From assembly GCF_902833905.1 (NCBI RefSeq), contig NZ_CADFGP010000057.1, forward strand, positions 1 to 40,760: a stretch of 40,760 bases of DNA, written 5' to 3'. Origin of the DNA: Paraburkholderia tuberum STM678. GTDB taxonomy: Bacteria; Pseudomonadota; Gammaproteobacteria; Burkholderiales; Burkholderiaceae. The position numbers were made by a program, and so were the translations under genes. The notes beneath the pieces are model-generated. The model had not been told where the DNA came from, ran no database searches, and was given only the letters and a program-made list of their open reading frames with translations. Every line of letters starts with the position of its first letter. Positions within the stretch are counted from its first letter, which is position 1. Below are positions 8,006 to 15,733 of the stretch, one piece after another.

Positions 8006-9319
8006 TCAGAATTCGAGATCGACGCCCTTGGTTTCCGGCGTCGCGAGGATCGCCAGGATTGCCGCCACGGCGTAGACCATCACGAAGAGACCGATATAAA
8101 TATAGGCTCGATGGATCCCGTACGCATGCAGGATCAGGCCGGCGATGATCGGAATGAGCCCCCCGCCGTAGACCTGCGACACCTGATAGGCGGCGCTCGC
8201 GCCCGACGCGCGGAAGCGCGTCGGGAAGTTCTCGGTATAGAAGGTCGGGATCGCGCCATATCCGAAGCCGAACACGAAGCCGAAGCCGATCACCTCGGCG
8301 AGCACCGCGAGCCAGAAGTTGCCGGTGTTGATCAGGTAGAAATAGGGGATCGCCCACACGAGGAAGACCACGGCCGAGATCAGCAGGATCGTGCGTCGGT
8401 TGATGATGTCCGCGAGCAGCGAGCCGATGATCATGAACACCAGCATCGAAGCGGCAGCGATGAGGCCGATCGTTTCCGCGAGTGTTCCGGCGAAGCCGAC
8501 CGCTTTCATGTAGCTCGTGCCGAACACGAAGCTCAGGAAGAACGCGCCGCCGAACATCGCGTTCACGAGCGACGTGCGCAAGATGCGTAGCGGCATTTCC
8601 TTCCACACGCGAGCGGCCGGACTTTTGAGCGTTTCGGCGCCATGCTTGAAGCGCTCGAACACGAAGCTGTCCATGGTGCGGGTCCGGATCACGATGCCGA
8701 CGATCGCCACCGCGAAGCCGACATAAAAGAAGATCCGCCAGCCCCAGGCGGTGAACTGCTCGGGCGACATCAGCGACTTGACCAGGATGACCGAGCCGAA
8801 GCCGAGGAGGAGGCCAAGCGGGATCGCGAATCCGACCCAGGCTCCCCAGAACGCGCGACGCTTTGACTTCGCCGCCTGCTCGACGACCCACGTCGCAGCG
8901 GTGCCGAATTCGGCGCCGAAGCTGATGCCCTGCACCAGGCGGAACAGGATCAGGAGGATGGGGGCGGCGGCGCCGATGCTGTCGTAAGTCGGCGTCAGTC
9001 CGATTAAAAGCGTGCTCACGCCCATCAGCAACAGCGCATAGACCATCGCGTCCCTGCGGCCTTTGCGATCGGCGATGTTCCCGAAGATGAACGCGCCTAC
9101 GGGGCGGATCACGATGCCCAATCCGTACACGCCGATCGCGGCCGCGATGGCGGCGAGATTGGGCAGCTTGAAGAAGATCTCGCCCCAGACGGTGGCGGCG
9201 ATAATCCCCGTGACGAGGAAGTCGTACTGCTCGATGACCGACCCGATGATGCTGGCCAGCGCAACCTTGAAAATCTGCTGCTGCGAGGGCGCTGCTACAC
9301 CTTTTTCGATTGTTGCCAT
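8006..9319 (-). CDS. MHS-family (MFS) organic acid:proton symporter, likely TcuC counterpart
   Basis: Inner-membrane transporter of 437 residues with about twelve hydrophobic helices. It carries the MFS loop 2-3 motif (GNIADRKGRRDAM, about 80-92) and a GAEFG stretch near residue 137 typical of the metabolite:H+ symporter group that holds citrate, shikimate and alpha-ketoglutarate carriers. It lies 131 bp downstream of tcuB on the same strand. In Salmonella the tricarballylate importer TcuC, also an MFS citrate-type symporter, follows tcuAB, so tricarballylate or a related tricarboxylate is the best guess for substrate. The 131-bp gap contains an AT-rich stretch around TTAATTAA, so it may also have its own promoter. 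The next gene starts 19 bp after its stop. Symbol withheld because MHS carriers differ in substrate. Confidence 0.8.
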   Translation of the reverse strand: MATIEKGVAAPSQQQIFKVALASIIGSVIEQYDFLVTGIIAATVWGEIFFKLPNLAAIAAAIGVYGLGIVIRPVGAFIFGNIADRKGRRDAMVYALLLMGVSTLLIGLTPTYDSIGAAAPILLILFRLVQGISFGAEFGTAATWVVEQAAKSKRRAFWGAWVGFAIPLGLLLGFGSVILVKSLMSPEQFTAWGWRIFFYVGFAVAIVGIVIRTRTMDSFVFERFKHGAETLKSPAARVWKEMPLRILRTSLVNAMFGGAFFLSFVFGTSYMKAVGFAGTLAETIGLIAAASMLVFMIIGSLLADIINRRTILLISAVVFLVWAIPYFYLINTGNFWLAVLAEVIGFGFVFGFGYGAIPTFYTENFPTRFRASGASAAYQVSQVYGGGLIPIIAGLILHAYGIHRAYIYIGLFVMVYAVAAILAILATPETKGVDLEF

Positions 9320-9450
9320 TTTTTGTCTCCTTGCGCTCGTTAACCGTATCCTGGAGCGTGATGTGCGCCCCGTCGGAGTGTGGTCCGAATCATCCGCGTT
9401 TCTGCGTGCTTTTATTAATTAAAGCTATTCTCTGTCTGCAGTCTACTGCG

Positions 9451-10620
9451 TTAATCGTCGGCAAGGCTCAGGCAATTCGGCTGGCGGCGCTCGATCGCCC
9501 ACTTGAGCAATGCTGCCGCGCGCAGCGGCCCATGCGCGAATTTTCCGTAAGGCATCGTCAGGAACAAGGCGATCACTGCGCCCAGATGAAGCGCGAGCAG
9601 CGTAGGCATCGCCGCGCTCGCGCGCCACGCGGCGAGCGCGAGTCCGCTCACGGCGATGAACAGCAGCATCGCAATGAAGCCGAGATCCATCGGTTTTTGT
9701 TGCGCATCGCCCTGCAGCGGGTGTCGGCGCAGATTCAGCCATCCGAGGCCGAGCGTGCCGACCGTGATGCCGATGCCGCCCGCGATGCCCAGCAGCGCCG
9801 GCAGGCTCATGTACGCATACGGCGCTTCGAGACCGAGCAGGTAGTGATAGAGCGTGGCGACGCTCGTTGACAGGAAGCACAGCAGAAAGCCGTAGAAGGT
9901 GGTCTGATGGAAGTGTCGGCGGGCGAGCGAGAAGCGGTCGTCGTCGTTGTTGCAGCCGTCGCCGTGGCCGCCACCGAGATACTTGAGCGTGGCCACCGCC
10001 GCGCCGGCCTCGGCCGTTTCCGCGGCACTCGCCACGCCGGGCCCCATCTCGCGCCAGAAGCGCCGCACGCCGACGCCAAGCGCAACGACCGCGAACAGGA
10101 ACACCGGCGCGAACACGCCGACCATCAGCCGGTGCGGGAAGACATCGTAGAAGCTGCCTCCGGGCGCGGCGCGCCATAGGGTGCCGCGCAGCGCGAGCGC
10201 GAGAATCAGGAACAGCGCGAAGCCGGCGGCGAGCGCCAGCGAGACCACGAGCCCGTTGCGCTCGTAAAGTCTGCCGAAAGCGCTTGGCCACGCGTAAAGG
10301 CGGTACGTGCGCAGGCGCACGCGAGCCATCGCCTGAGGCACGTTCACCGCGAACTCATGCGGCGGCGCGTACTGGCACGCGTGCAGGCAGGCGCCGCAGT
10401 TGTGGCACAGGTTCGCGAGGTAATGCACGTCGGCGTTGCCGAACTCCAGACGCCGTGTCATTGCTGGAAATACCGCGCAAAAGCCTTCGCAATAGCGGCA
10501 TGCATTGCAGATCTGCAGGATGCGCGCGACTTCGTTCTCCGCGGTGGCGGCGGGTGGGACGAACGACGAACCATCCGCCACGGCCCGGGCATCGCGGATC
10601 AGGATCTCAAGCGGCTGCAT
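9451..10620 (-). CDS. tcuB: Tricarballylate utilisation protein B (Fe-S/heme membrane partner)
   Basis: A 389-residue protein matching TcuB/CitB. The N-terminal domain has two four-cysteine clusters: Cys38, 41, 44 and 48 (CNACRYCEGFC) and Cys72, 75, 78 and 82 (CHNCGACLHAC), the layout for two 4Fe-4S centres. From about residue 110 the chain is mostly hydrophobic helices with several His residues, consistent with a membrane heme-b domain. In the known Salmonella system TcuB reoxidises the FADH2 of TcuA and passes electrons to the quinone pool. The gene overlaps the end of tcuA by 14 nt, indicating coupled expression. All cluster cysteines are intact, so it should be functional. Confidence 0.9.
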   Translation of the reverse strand: MQPLEILIRDARAVADGSSFVPPAATAENEVARILQICNACRYCEGFCAVFPAMTRRLEFGNADVHYLANLCHNCGACLHACQYAPPHEFAVNVPQAMARVRLRTYRLYAWPSAFGRLYERNGLVVSLALAAGFALFLILALALRGTLWRAAPGGSFYDVFPHRLMVGVFAPVFLFAVVALGVGVRRFWREMGPGVASAAETAEAGAAVATLKYLGGGHGDGCNNDDDRFSLARRHFHQTTFYGFLLCFLSTSVATLYHYLLGLEAPYAYMSLPALLGIAGGIGITVGTLGLGWLNLRRHPLQGDAQQKPMDLGFIAMLLFIAVSGLALAAWRASAAMPTLLALHLGAVIALFLTMPYGKFAHGPLRAAALLKWAIERRQPNCLSLADD

Positions 10621-12010
10621 CTGCGTGTTCCTCGCGTGCTGCTGCGGCCGAGTTGCTCCCTGCGATGCGGCCGAAGGCCGTTCCGATGCTCATGCCGACG
10701 CCCGCCGTGTAACCTTGGCCGAGCACGTTGCCCGCCATCATTTCGCCCGCCACGAACAGGTTCGGGCTGGGGACGCCGCCGAAGTGGACGGCGGCTGTCT
10801 GATCGGTCTTCAGGCCGAGATAGGTGAAGGTGACGCCCGGCCGCAGCGCATAGCCGAAGAAGGGCGCGGTGTCGATCGGACGCGCCCAGTGTGTCTTGGC
10901 CGGCGTGAGGCTTTCGGTATGGCAGTCGTCGAGCTGCGTGTGGTCGAACGTGCCGGGCCGGCACGCCGCGTTGTAGGTGTCGAGCGTCTGCATGAAGCGC
11001 GCATCGTCAAGGTCGAGCGCGCGGGCGAGTTCCCGCTGGCTGTTCGCCCGCGCGCCGGGAAACACGGGCGGCATGAAACGGCCGACGGCTTTTGCATCGA
11101 TTATCGAATAGGCAATCTGGCCCGGTTGCTGCGCGACGAGCCGGCCCCAGATCGCATAGCGCTTTGGCCAGAAGTCCTCGCCTTCGTCGTAAAAGCGCAC
11201 GGCCTCCCGGTTGACGACGATGCCGAGCGATACGCAATCGATGCGCGTGCAGATTCCCCCATCGTAGAGCGGCGCTCGCGCGTCGATCGCAACCATGTGA
11301 GCCTGCATCGGGTCGCCGATGCGGTCCGCGCCGGCGTCGAGCATGAAGCGCAGCAGCGTGCCGTTGTTGAAGCGCGAGCCGCGGATCAGGAAGTTGTCGG
11401 CCGGGTACTCGCCGCGCTCGTTCTGTCCCCACGCGGCGCGCAGCCACTCGCGGTTCGATTCGAAGCCGCCGGCTGCAAGCACGCAGCTGCGCGCCGCGAT
11501 GCGTTCGTCGGCCACATAAGCCGCGACGAAGCGCGGGCCGTCGAGCTCGAGCCGGTCGACGGGCGCATCGTAGCGTATCTGTACGCCGAGCTGCCCGGCG
11601 CTGCGGTAGTACGCGTTGACGAGCGCCTTACCGCCGCCCATGAAAAACGCATTGGTGCGCGCCGTATGGAGCGCGCCCGACAGCGACGGCTGGAAACGCA
11701 CGCCGTGACGGTGCATCCACGGACGGCAGCTCGACGAGGCCCGGATCACGAGGCGGGCGAGCGCTTCGTTCGTCTGCCCGCCCGTGACCTTCAACAGGTC
11801 CTGCCAGAACTCCTCTTCGGGATACTCGCCGACGAGCACGTCCTGAGGGGTATCGTGCATGCAGCGCAGGTTGCGCGTGTGCTGTGAATTGCCGCCGCGC
11901 CATTCGCGCGGCGACGTTTCGACGAGCAGCACCGAAGCGCCCGCTTCGCGCGCCATCAGCGCCGCGCAGAGGGCGGCATTGCCGCCGCCGATTACAAGGA
12001 CATCGACCAT
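10607..12010 (-). CDS. tcuA: FAD-dependent tricarballylate dehydrogenase
   Basis: Flavoprotein of 467 residues of the fumarate reductase/succinate dehydrogenase flavoprotein family and closest in architecture to TcuA. The start at 12010 places the dinucleotide-binding motif (VLVIGGGNAALCAALMAR) at residues 4-21. An earlier in-frame start at 12067 would only add 19 residues ahead of the fold. The second FAD-contact region near the C-terminus (NLFVAGEMMAGNVLGQGY) is present. TcuA oxidises tricarballylate to cis-aconitate in the cytoplasm, passing electrons to TcuB. First gene of the minus-strand set tcuA-tcuB-symporter-CaiB-like. Only a decayed LysR fragment is found upstream where the activator gene tcuR would lie, so control may be altered. 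Confidence 0.88.
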   Translation of the reverse strand: MVDVLVIGGGNAALCAALMAREAGASVLLVETSPREWRGGNSQHTRNLRCMHDTPQDVLVGEYPEEEFWQDLLKVTGGQTNEALARLVIRASSSCRPWMHRHGVRFQPSLSGALHTARTNAFFMGGGKALVNAYYRSAGQLGVQIRYDAPVDRLELDGPRFVAAYVADERIAARSCVLAAGGFESNREWLRAAWGQNERGEYPADNFLIRGSRFNNGTLLRFMLDAGADRIGDPMQAHMVAIDARAPLYDGGICTRIDCVSLGIVVNREAVRFYDEGEDFWPKRYAIWGRLVAQQPGQIAYSIIDAKAVGRFMPPVFPGARANSQRELARALDLDDARFMQTLDTYNAACRPGTFDHTQLDDCHTESLTPAKTHWARPIDTAPFFGYALRPGVTFTYLGLKTDQTAAVHFGGVPSPNLFVAGEMMAGNVLGQGYTAGVGMSIGTAFGRIAGSNSAAAAREEHADAAA

Positions 12011-12084
12011 GTCAATTGCAACCAGAATATCCAACCAGGGTATCGATCGATTGGAAATAAGCACCAATCACGCCCGCGCTGTCC

Positions 12085-12219
12085 GATGAGCATTTCGATC
12101 TGAACGATCTCGCCGCATTATGCGCGCTAATGGACCTTGGCAGTTTCCGGAAGGCAACCAACACGGTGCATCTATCGCAACCGCACCCGACGTCTGCGGT
12201 GCCATCGCCATCGACATGA
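12085..12219 (+). pseudogene. Decayed 5' end of a LysR-type regulator (tcuR position)
   Basis: Divergent from tcuA, this frame reads as a LysR helix-turn-helix N-terminus: DEHFDLNDLAALCALMDLGSF, then RKATNTVHLSQP. After that homology is lost and TGA follows at 12217-12219. No in-frame start codon lies between the preceding TAA (12058-12060) and the fragment. The co-inducer domain is missing. The position matches that of tcuR in known tricarballylate loci, so it is probably the remains of that regulator. The family is clear from the sequence; identity as tcuR is inference. Confidence 0.6.
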
Positions 12220-12531
12220 ATGCCTTTTCCAGGTGGTTCGCCTGCCGTTACAAATGCAGTGCGTCTCGACGGCGCGTCATGAACCGGTAGTGCGATAGTG
12301 CTCACAAGAAGCCGGTCGTACCGGTGGTGATTTCCTTCGTGCTCGCCCTACACTTATACTTACGCGACAGTGGGTGAACTCGTCGCGTGGATTATCGGCT
12401 GTGGCCAGGATCGATCCAGCGGTCACGGCTGCTGCCACGCACATGAGCGCAGACATCTCCGCTCTCTGGCGAACCGGAGTCAACCATCGCCGGTACGGTC
12501 CTGCCGTGAACCGGCTTCGGAGGATGGGGCC
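12220..12531 (+). other. Intergenic leader of the aconitase operon
   Basis: No gene recognised over 311 bp. It must hold the aconitase promoter unless transcription comes from further left. A TATACT sequence near 12356 could be a -10 box, but no good -35 hexamer stands 16-18 nt upstream. A good ribosome binding site (GGAGGA, 12519-12524) lies just before the aconitase ATG. Confidence 0.35.
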
Positions 12532-14496
12532 ATGCGCATGAACCTTGCACGCAAGCTGATCCGGTCTCACCTGATCGAGGGCGACATGACGCCTGGCGCG
12601 GAGATCGGCATCTCGATTGACCAGACGCTGACGCAGGACGCGACCGGCACGCTCGTGATGCTGGAGCTCGAAGCCATGGGACTGGACCGGGCGAGGACCG
12701 AAGTCAGCGTGCAGTATGTGGACCATAACCTGATCCAGGAGGACTACCGCAATGCCGACGATCACCTCTTTCTGAAGAGCGCCGCGCAACGCTTCGGACT
12801 GTGGTACTCACGGCCCGGCAACGGGGTCAGCCATCCGTGTCATCAGGAGAACTTCGGCAAACCGGGCAGGACGCTGCTCGGCTCTGATAGTCACACGCCC
12901 GCCGCTGGCGCAATCGGCATGCTGGCCATCGGTGCGGGCGGACTCGAGGTCGCGCTGGCGATCGCAGGTGAGCCGTTCTTCACGCGCATGCCCGAGATCT
13001 GGGGCGTGAAACTGACGGGCCGGTTGCCCGACTGGGTAAGTGCGAAGGATGTGATCCTCGAGATGCTGCGCCGTCATGGGGTCGATGGCGGCGTCGGCAG
13101 GATCATCGAATACTACGGTCCAGGGCTTGATGGACTCAGCGCCATGGACCGGCATGTCATTGCAAACATGGGTGCCGAACTCGGTGCGACCACCACCGTT
13201 TTCCCCTCCGATCAGGAGGTCCGGCGCTTCCTGCGTGCGTGGGGACGGGAAGCCGACTGGACCGAACTGATAGCTGACCCTGGTGCGACCTATGATGTTC
13301 GTGACGAAATCGATCTCGGGCGCCTCGAGCCGCTGATCGCCATGCCGTCGAGCCCGGACAACGTGGTTCCCGTGCGCGAGGTCGCGGGCGAGCCGATCCA
13401 TCAGGCTTACATCGGTTCATCCGCCAATCCCGGTTACCGCGACTTCGCGATAGCGGCAACCATGGTGCGTGGACGCGCCGTCCATGACCGTGTGTCGTTC
13501 GACGTGAATCCCACCTCGCGGGCACAGCTCGAAATGCTCGTGAGCGACGGCCATATCGTGAACCTGCTTCATGCCGGCGCGCGCCTGCATCAGGCCGGCT
13601 GCAACGGCTGCATCGGCATGGGTCAGGCACCCGCAACCAACGGGTTGTCGCTGCGCACCGTGCCGCGCAATTTCCCCGGCCGCTCGGGCACACCCGAAGA
13701 CAGGGTGTGTCTCGTCAGCCCCGAAACCGCCACTGCGTCGGCCCTCACGGGTGAGATCACGGATCCGCGCACGCTCGGCATGCCGTATCCGCGCGTTGCC
13801 GATCCCGATCATCCGATCGTCCATCGCGAGATGTTCGACCCTCCGCTTTCCGCTGAAAAAGCGTTGCGGGTGACGCTGCTCAAAGGCCCGAATATCGCCC
13901 CACTGCCGGCGTTCGAATCGCTGCCCGACATGGTCGAAATGCCGGTGATGCTGAAGGCGGGAGATAACGTCTCGACAGATGAAATCATGCCGGCCGGCGC
14001 GCGGGTGCTGCCGCTTCGCAGCAACATCCCGGAAATTGCGAATTTTGCGTTCGAGCGAATTGACCCTGCCTATGCGCGGCGTGCGAAGGAAACCGGTGAT
14101 CATCTTGTTATTGGCGGATCCAACTACGGACAGGGTTCGAGTCGCGAGCACGCGGCGCTGGCGCCACGCTTTCTTGGACTGCGCGTTGTACTGGCGAAAA
14201 GTTTCGCACGCATCCACGCGCAGAATCTCGTTAATTTTGGCGTGCTCGCGCTGACCTTTGACGATCCCGCCGACTATGACGGCATTGCGGTCGGCGACGT
14301 GCTGCGGCTTGATGGCGTCCATGATGCGCTGACCAGGAGCCACGGACTGACCGTCAAGAACACAACGCGGGGCGGCACCTTCGAAGTTCACCACGCGATG
14401 TCGCCCCGGCAGGTCCAGTATGTACTGAGCGGGAGCCTCATCAACTGGATGAAGGAGCGTCTTGCGGGCCACGCGGGAACCACCAGTGCAACATGA
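12532..14496 (+). CDS. Aconitase-family hydratase
   Basis: A 654-residue protein with the full aconitase/homoaconitase layout, matching the shorter Aquifex-like aconitase group rather than the 890-residue AcnA or AcnB. Visible motifs are LLGSDSHTP (116-123) with the catalytic Asp-His pair, the CNGC iron-sulfur cysteines 357 and 360, and the swivel-domain GSNYGQGSSREHAA (529-542) with the catalytic Ser. The usual GSCTN motif that supplies the third cluster cysteine reads GSSAN at 295-299. The ATG at 12532 has GGAGGA 7 nt upstream. A much earlier in-frame start at 12370 adds 54 unlike residues. It isomerises citrate/isocitrate via cis-aconitate, or a similar hydroxy acid. Next to tcuAB, which makes cis-aconitate, a role in that pathway is likely. 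Confidence 0.85.
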   Translation: MRMNLARKLIRSHLIEGDMTPGAEIGISIDQTLTQDATGTLVMLELEAMGLDRARTEVSVQYVDHNLIQEDYRNADDHLFLKSAAQRFGLWYSRPGNGVSHPCHQENFGKPGRTLLGSDSHTPAAGAIGMLAIGAGGLEVALAIAGEPFFTRMPEIWGVKLTGRLPDWVSAKDVILEMLRRHGVDGGVGRIIEYYGPGLDGLSAMDRHVIANMGAELGATTTVFPSDQEVRRFLRAWGREADWTELIADPGATYDVRDEIDLGRLEPLIAMPSSPDNVVPVREVAGEPIHQAYIGSSANPGYRDFAIAATMVRGRAVHDRVSFDVNPTSRAQLEMLVSDGHIVNLLHAGARLHQAGCNGCIGMGQAPATNGLSLRTVPRNFPGRSGTPEDRVCLVSPETATASALTGEITDPRTLGMPYPRVADPDHPIVHREMFDPPLSAEKALRVTLLKGPNIAPLPAFESLPDMVEMPVMLKAGDNVSTDEIMPAGARVLPLRSNIPEIANFAFERIDPAYARRAKETGDHLVIGGSNYGQGSSREHAALAPRFLGLRVVLAKSFARIHAQNLVNFGVLALTFDDPADYDGIAVGDVLRLDGVHDALTRSHGLTVKNTTRGGTFEVHHAMSPRQVQYVLSGSLINWMKERLAGHAGTTSAT

Positions 14497-14861
14497 TCCG
14501 CTCCCGCTCGACGCCGCCGGCGTCGCCGGACTGTGCGCAGATCCTCGTGCTGCCGAATGATTTCGCCATCCGCATCGTCTCCTCACGCAACAGTCCTGTC
14601 GACGGTCCCCGTTACCGGCTGACCGTGCGCGCAATCCGGGGTACGCTGCAGGTCGTAGCTGCATGGAAAGCGCTCGGGCAATACGCCGCTGATGTTGAGC
14701 AGGTCCAGATCGGTATTGACAACCGTCACGGCTTCGAGGAGATCACCTTCACGTTCGGCGACATTTCGTCCGGAGCGCTCGTCCGGTTGGTGAGACGGCA
14801 GATCGCGCAGCCCTGGACGCTCGACGCCTATTTTTATTCCGACAACGACGCGACCGCTTGA
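14493..14861 (+). CDS. Unknown small protein coupled to aconitase
   Basis: A 122-residue protein that I do not recognise. Its ATG overlaps the aconitase stop codon by 4 nt (ATGA), so the two are almost certainly co-translated, which supports it as a real gene. It has no signal peptide or membrane segment. The middle (about 40-105) alternates short hydrophobic stretches and charged turns suggestive of a mixed alpha/beta fold, with IGIDNRHGFEEITFTFGD as its most regular part. No cysteine pair or obvious cofactor motif is seen. Coupling suggests a role with the aconitase, such as maturation, regulation or a pathway step, but this is inference. It ends 33 bp from the convergent response regulator. 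Confidence 0.6.
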   Translation: MIRSRSTPPASPDCAQILVLPNDFAIRIVSSRNSPVDGPRYRLTVRAIRGTLQVVAAWKALGQYAADVEQVQIGIDNRHGFEEITFTFGDISSGALVRLVRRQIAQPWTLDAYFYSDNDATA

Positions 14862-14894
14862 ACTGTACGCGCATATGCAAAAGCAGTGTGTGAC

Positions 14895-15276
14895 CTATCG
14901 GCTCCCGTTCGTGTCGGACGAGACCTGCAACAGGAGCCCGCGGATGGCGTTGAGCAGGCAGACTGCCTGCACCGGCTTCAGAAGAAACACGTCCCACGGC
15001 CGCCCTGCCGAGGGCGGCGGGAAGCGTGCCGGCGGCCATAACCAATAGAATTCCCGCTGTTGCGCGACTGCGCCGCAGGCGCCAGCACAGTTCCACACCA
15101 TCGAGCCGGGGCATTTTCCAGTCCGTCACAACCAGCGCCGGTGATTCGATACCAGCCGCGGCTAGTGCCGCCTCCCCGTTCTGTGCGGTCAAAACATGAT
15201 AACCCTCCGGCTCCAGCAGGAACCGGAGGGCGGTCAGGATGTTGGGATCGTCATCGACAACAAGGATGGTGGACAC
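14895..15276 (-). pseudogene. Single-domain response regulator with a frameshift
   Basis: A CheY-like receiver domain read in two frames. The first (from 15276) gives MSTILVVDDDPNI, the phospho-acceptor region VVTDWKMPRLDG and the strand ending MAAG. The second (to 14895) gives GRPWDVFLLKPVQAV with the conserved Lys, then the last helix. They join near 15000-15012 in a GC-rich run. If the frame were intact the protein would be about 126 residues, only a receiver with no output domain. All receiver hallmarks (acidic pair, Asp, Lys) are present, so decay is recent or the break is a sequencing error. Confidence 0.75.
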
Positions 15277-15733
15277 CGCAGCATTACCGATAATGAGACT
15301 TTCAAATTGCTGAAACCGGGCGCATTTTTCATTCCAGCATGCCGCCCCTCGCCATCAAGCGGAGTTCGCTCTAGCCCGCCGTTCGCCAATCGCGAGCGGC
15401 GCGATGGCAAACGACTTCCGCTCCATCGGATCCGGACGTGGGCTGCCGCCGAATAACCCGCCGCAATCGCCGATAAGTCGGAATACCGGTAGATCGCTGT
15501 AGGGTCTATAACCAGTATCGGGAAGCGTGAGGAATGTTGACCCGAGGAGGTTTGGTGATCACGACCGGAGGAAACCATAACCAGTCTTTTCGAGCCCGAT
15601 GGAGGCTCTGATAATCATATAGCCGTCCTACCGGAACGGCGCGAGGCCGGCTATATGATTATCAAAGCCGTCGCCAAGTCTGCGGCGTGGGCAATATCAG
15701 CGGTAAACAAGATCGGCGCAGATGTGGATGATA
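15277..15733. other. Gene-free stretch between response regulator and ftsH
   Basis: The open frames here look like chance ORFs with no recognisable domain. The one notable element is the long inverted repeat at 15606-15667. Confidence 0.4.
15606..15667. repeat. Long AT-rich inverted repeat downstream of ftsH
   Basis: Arms 15609-15624 and 15649-15664 are perfect 16-bp complements (TGATAATCATATAGCC with GGCTATATGATTATCA). Two further pairs follow after one mismatch, around a 24-nt loop. It lies 70 bp beyond the ftsH stop. No T-run adjoins either arm, so it is not a standard intrinsic terminator. It may be a transcript-end hairpin, a small mobile repeat or a protein-binding site. Confidence 0.6.

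Noticed and set aside
12356..12361. TATACT as aconitase promoter
   Set aside because: No matching -35 hexamer at the right distance, so not listed as a promoter feature.
15234..15578. A 114-codon minus-strand ORF after the response regulator
   Set aside because: Its 3' end overlaps the response regulator gene in another frame, no ribosome binding site, no domain.
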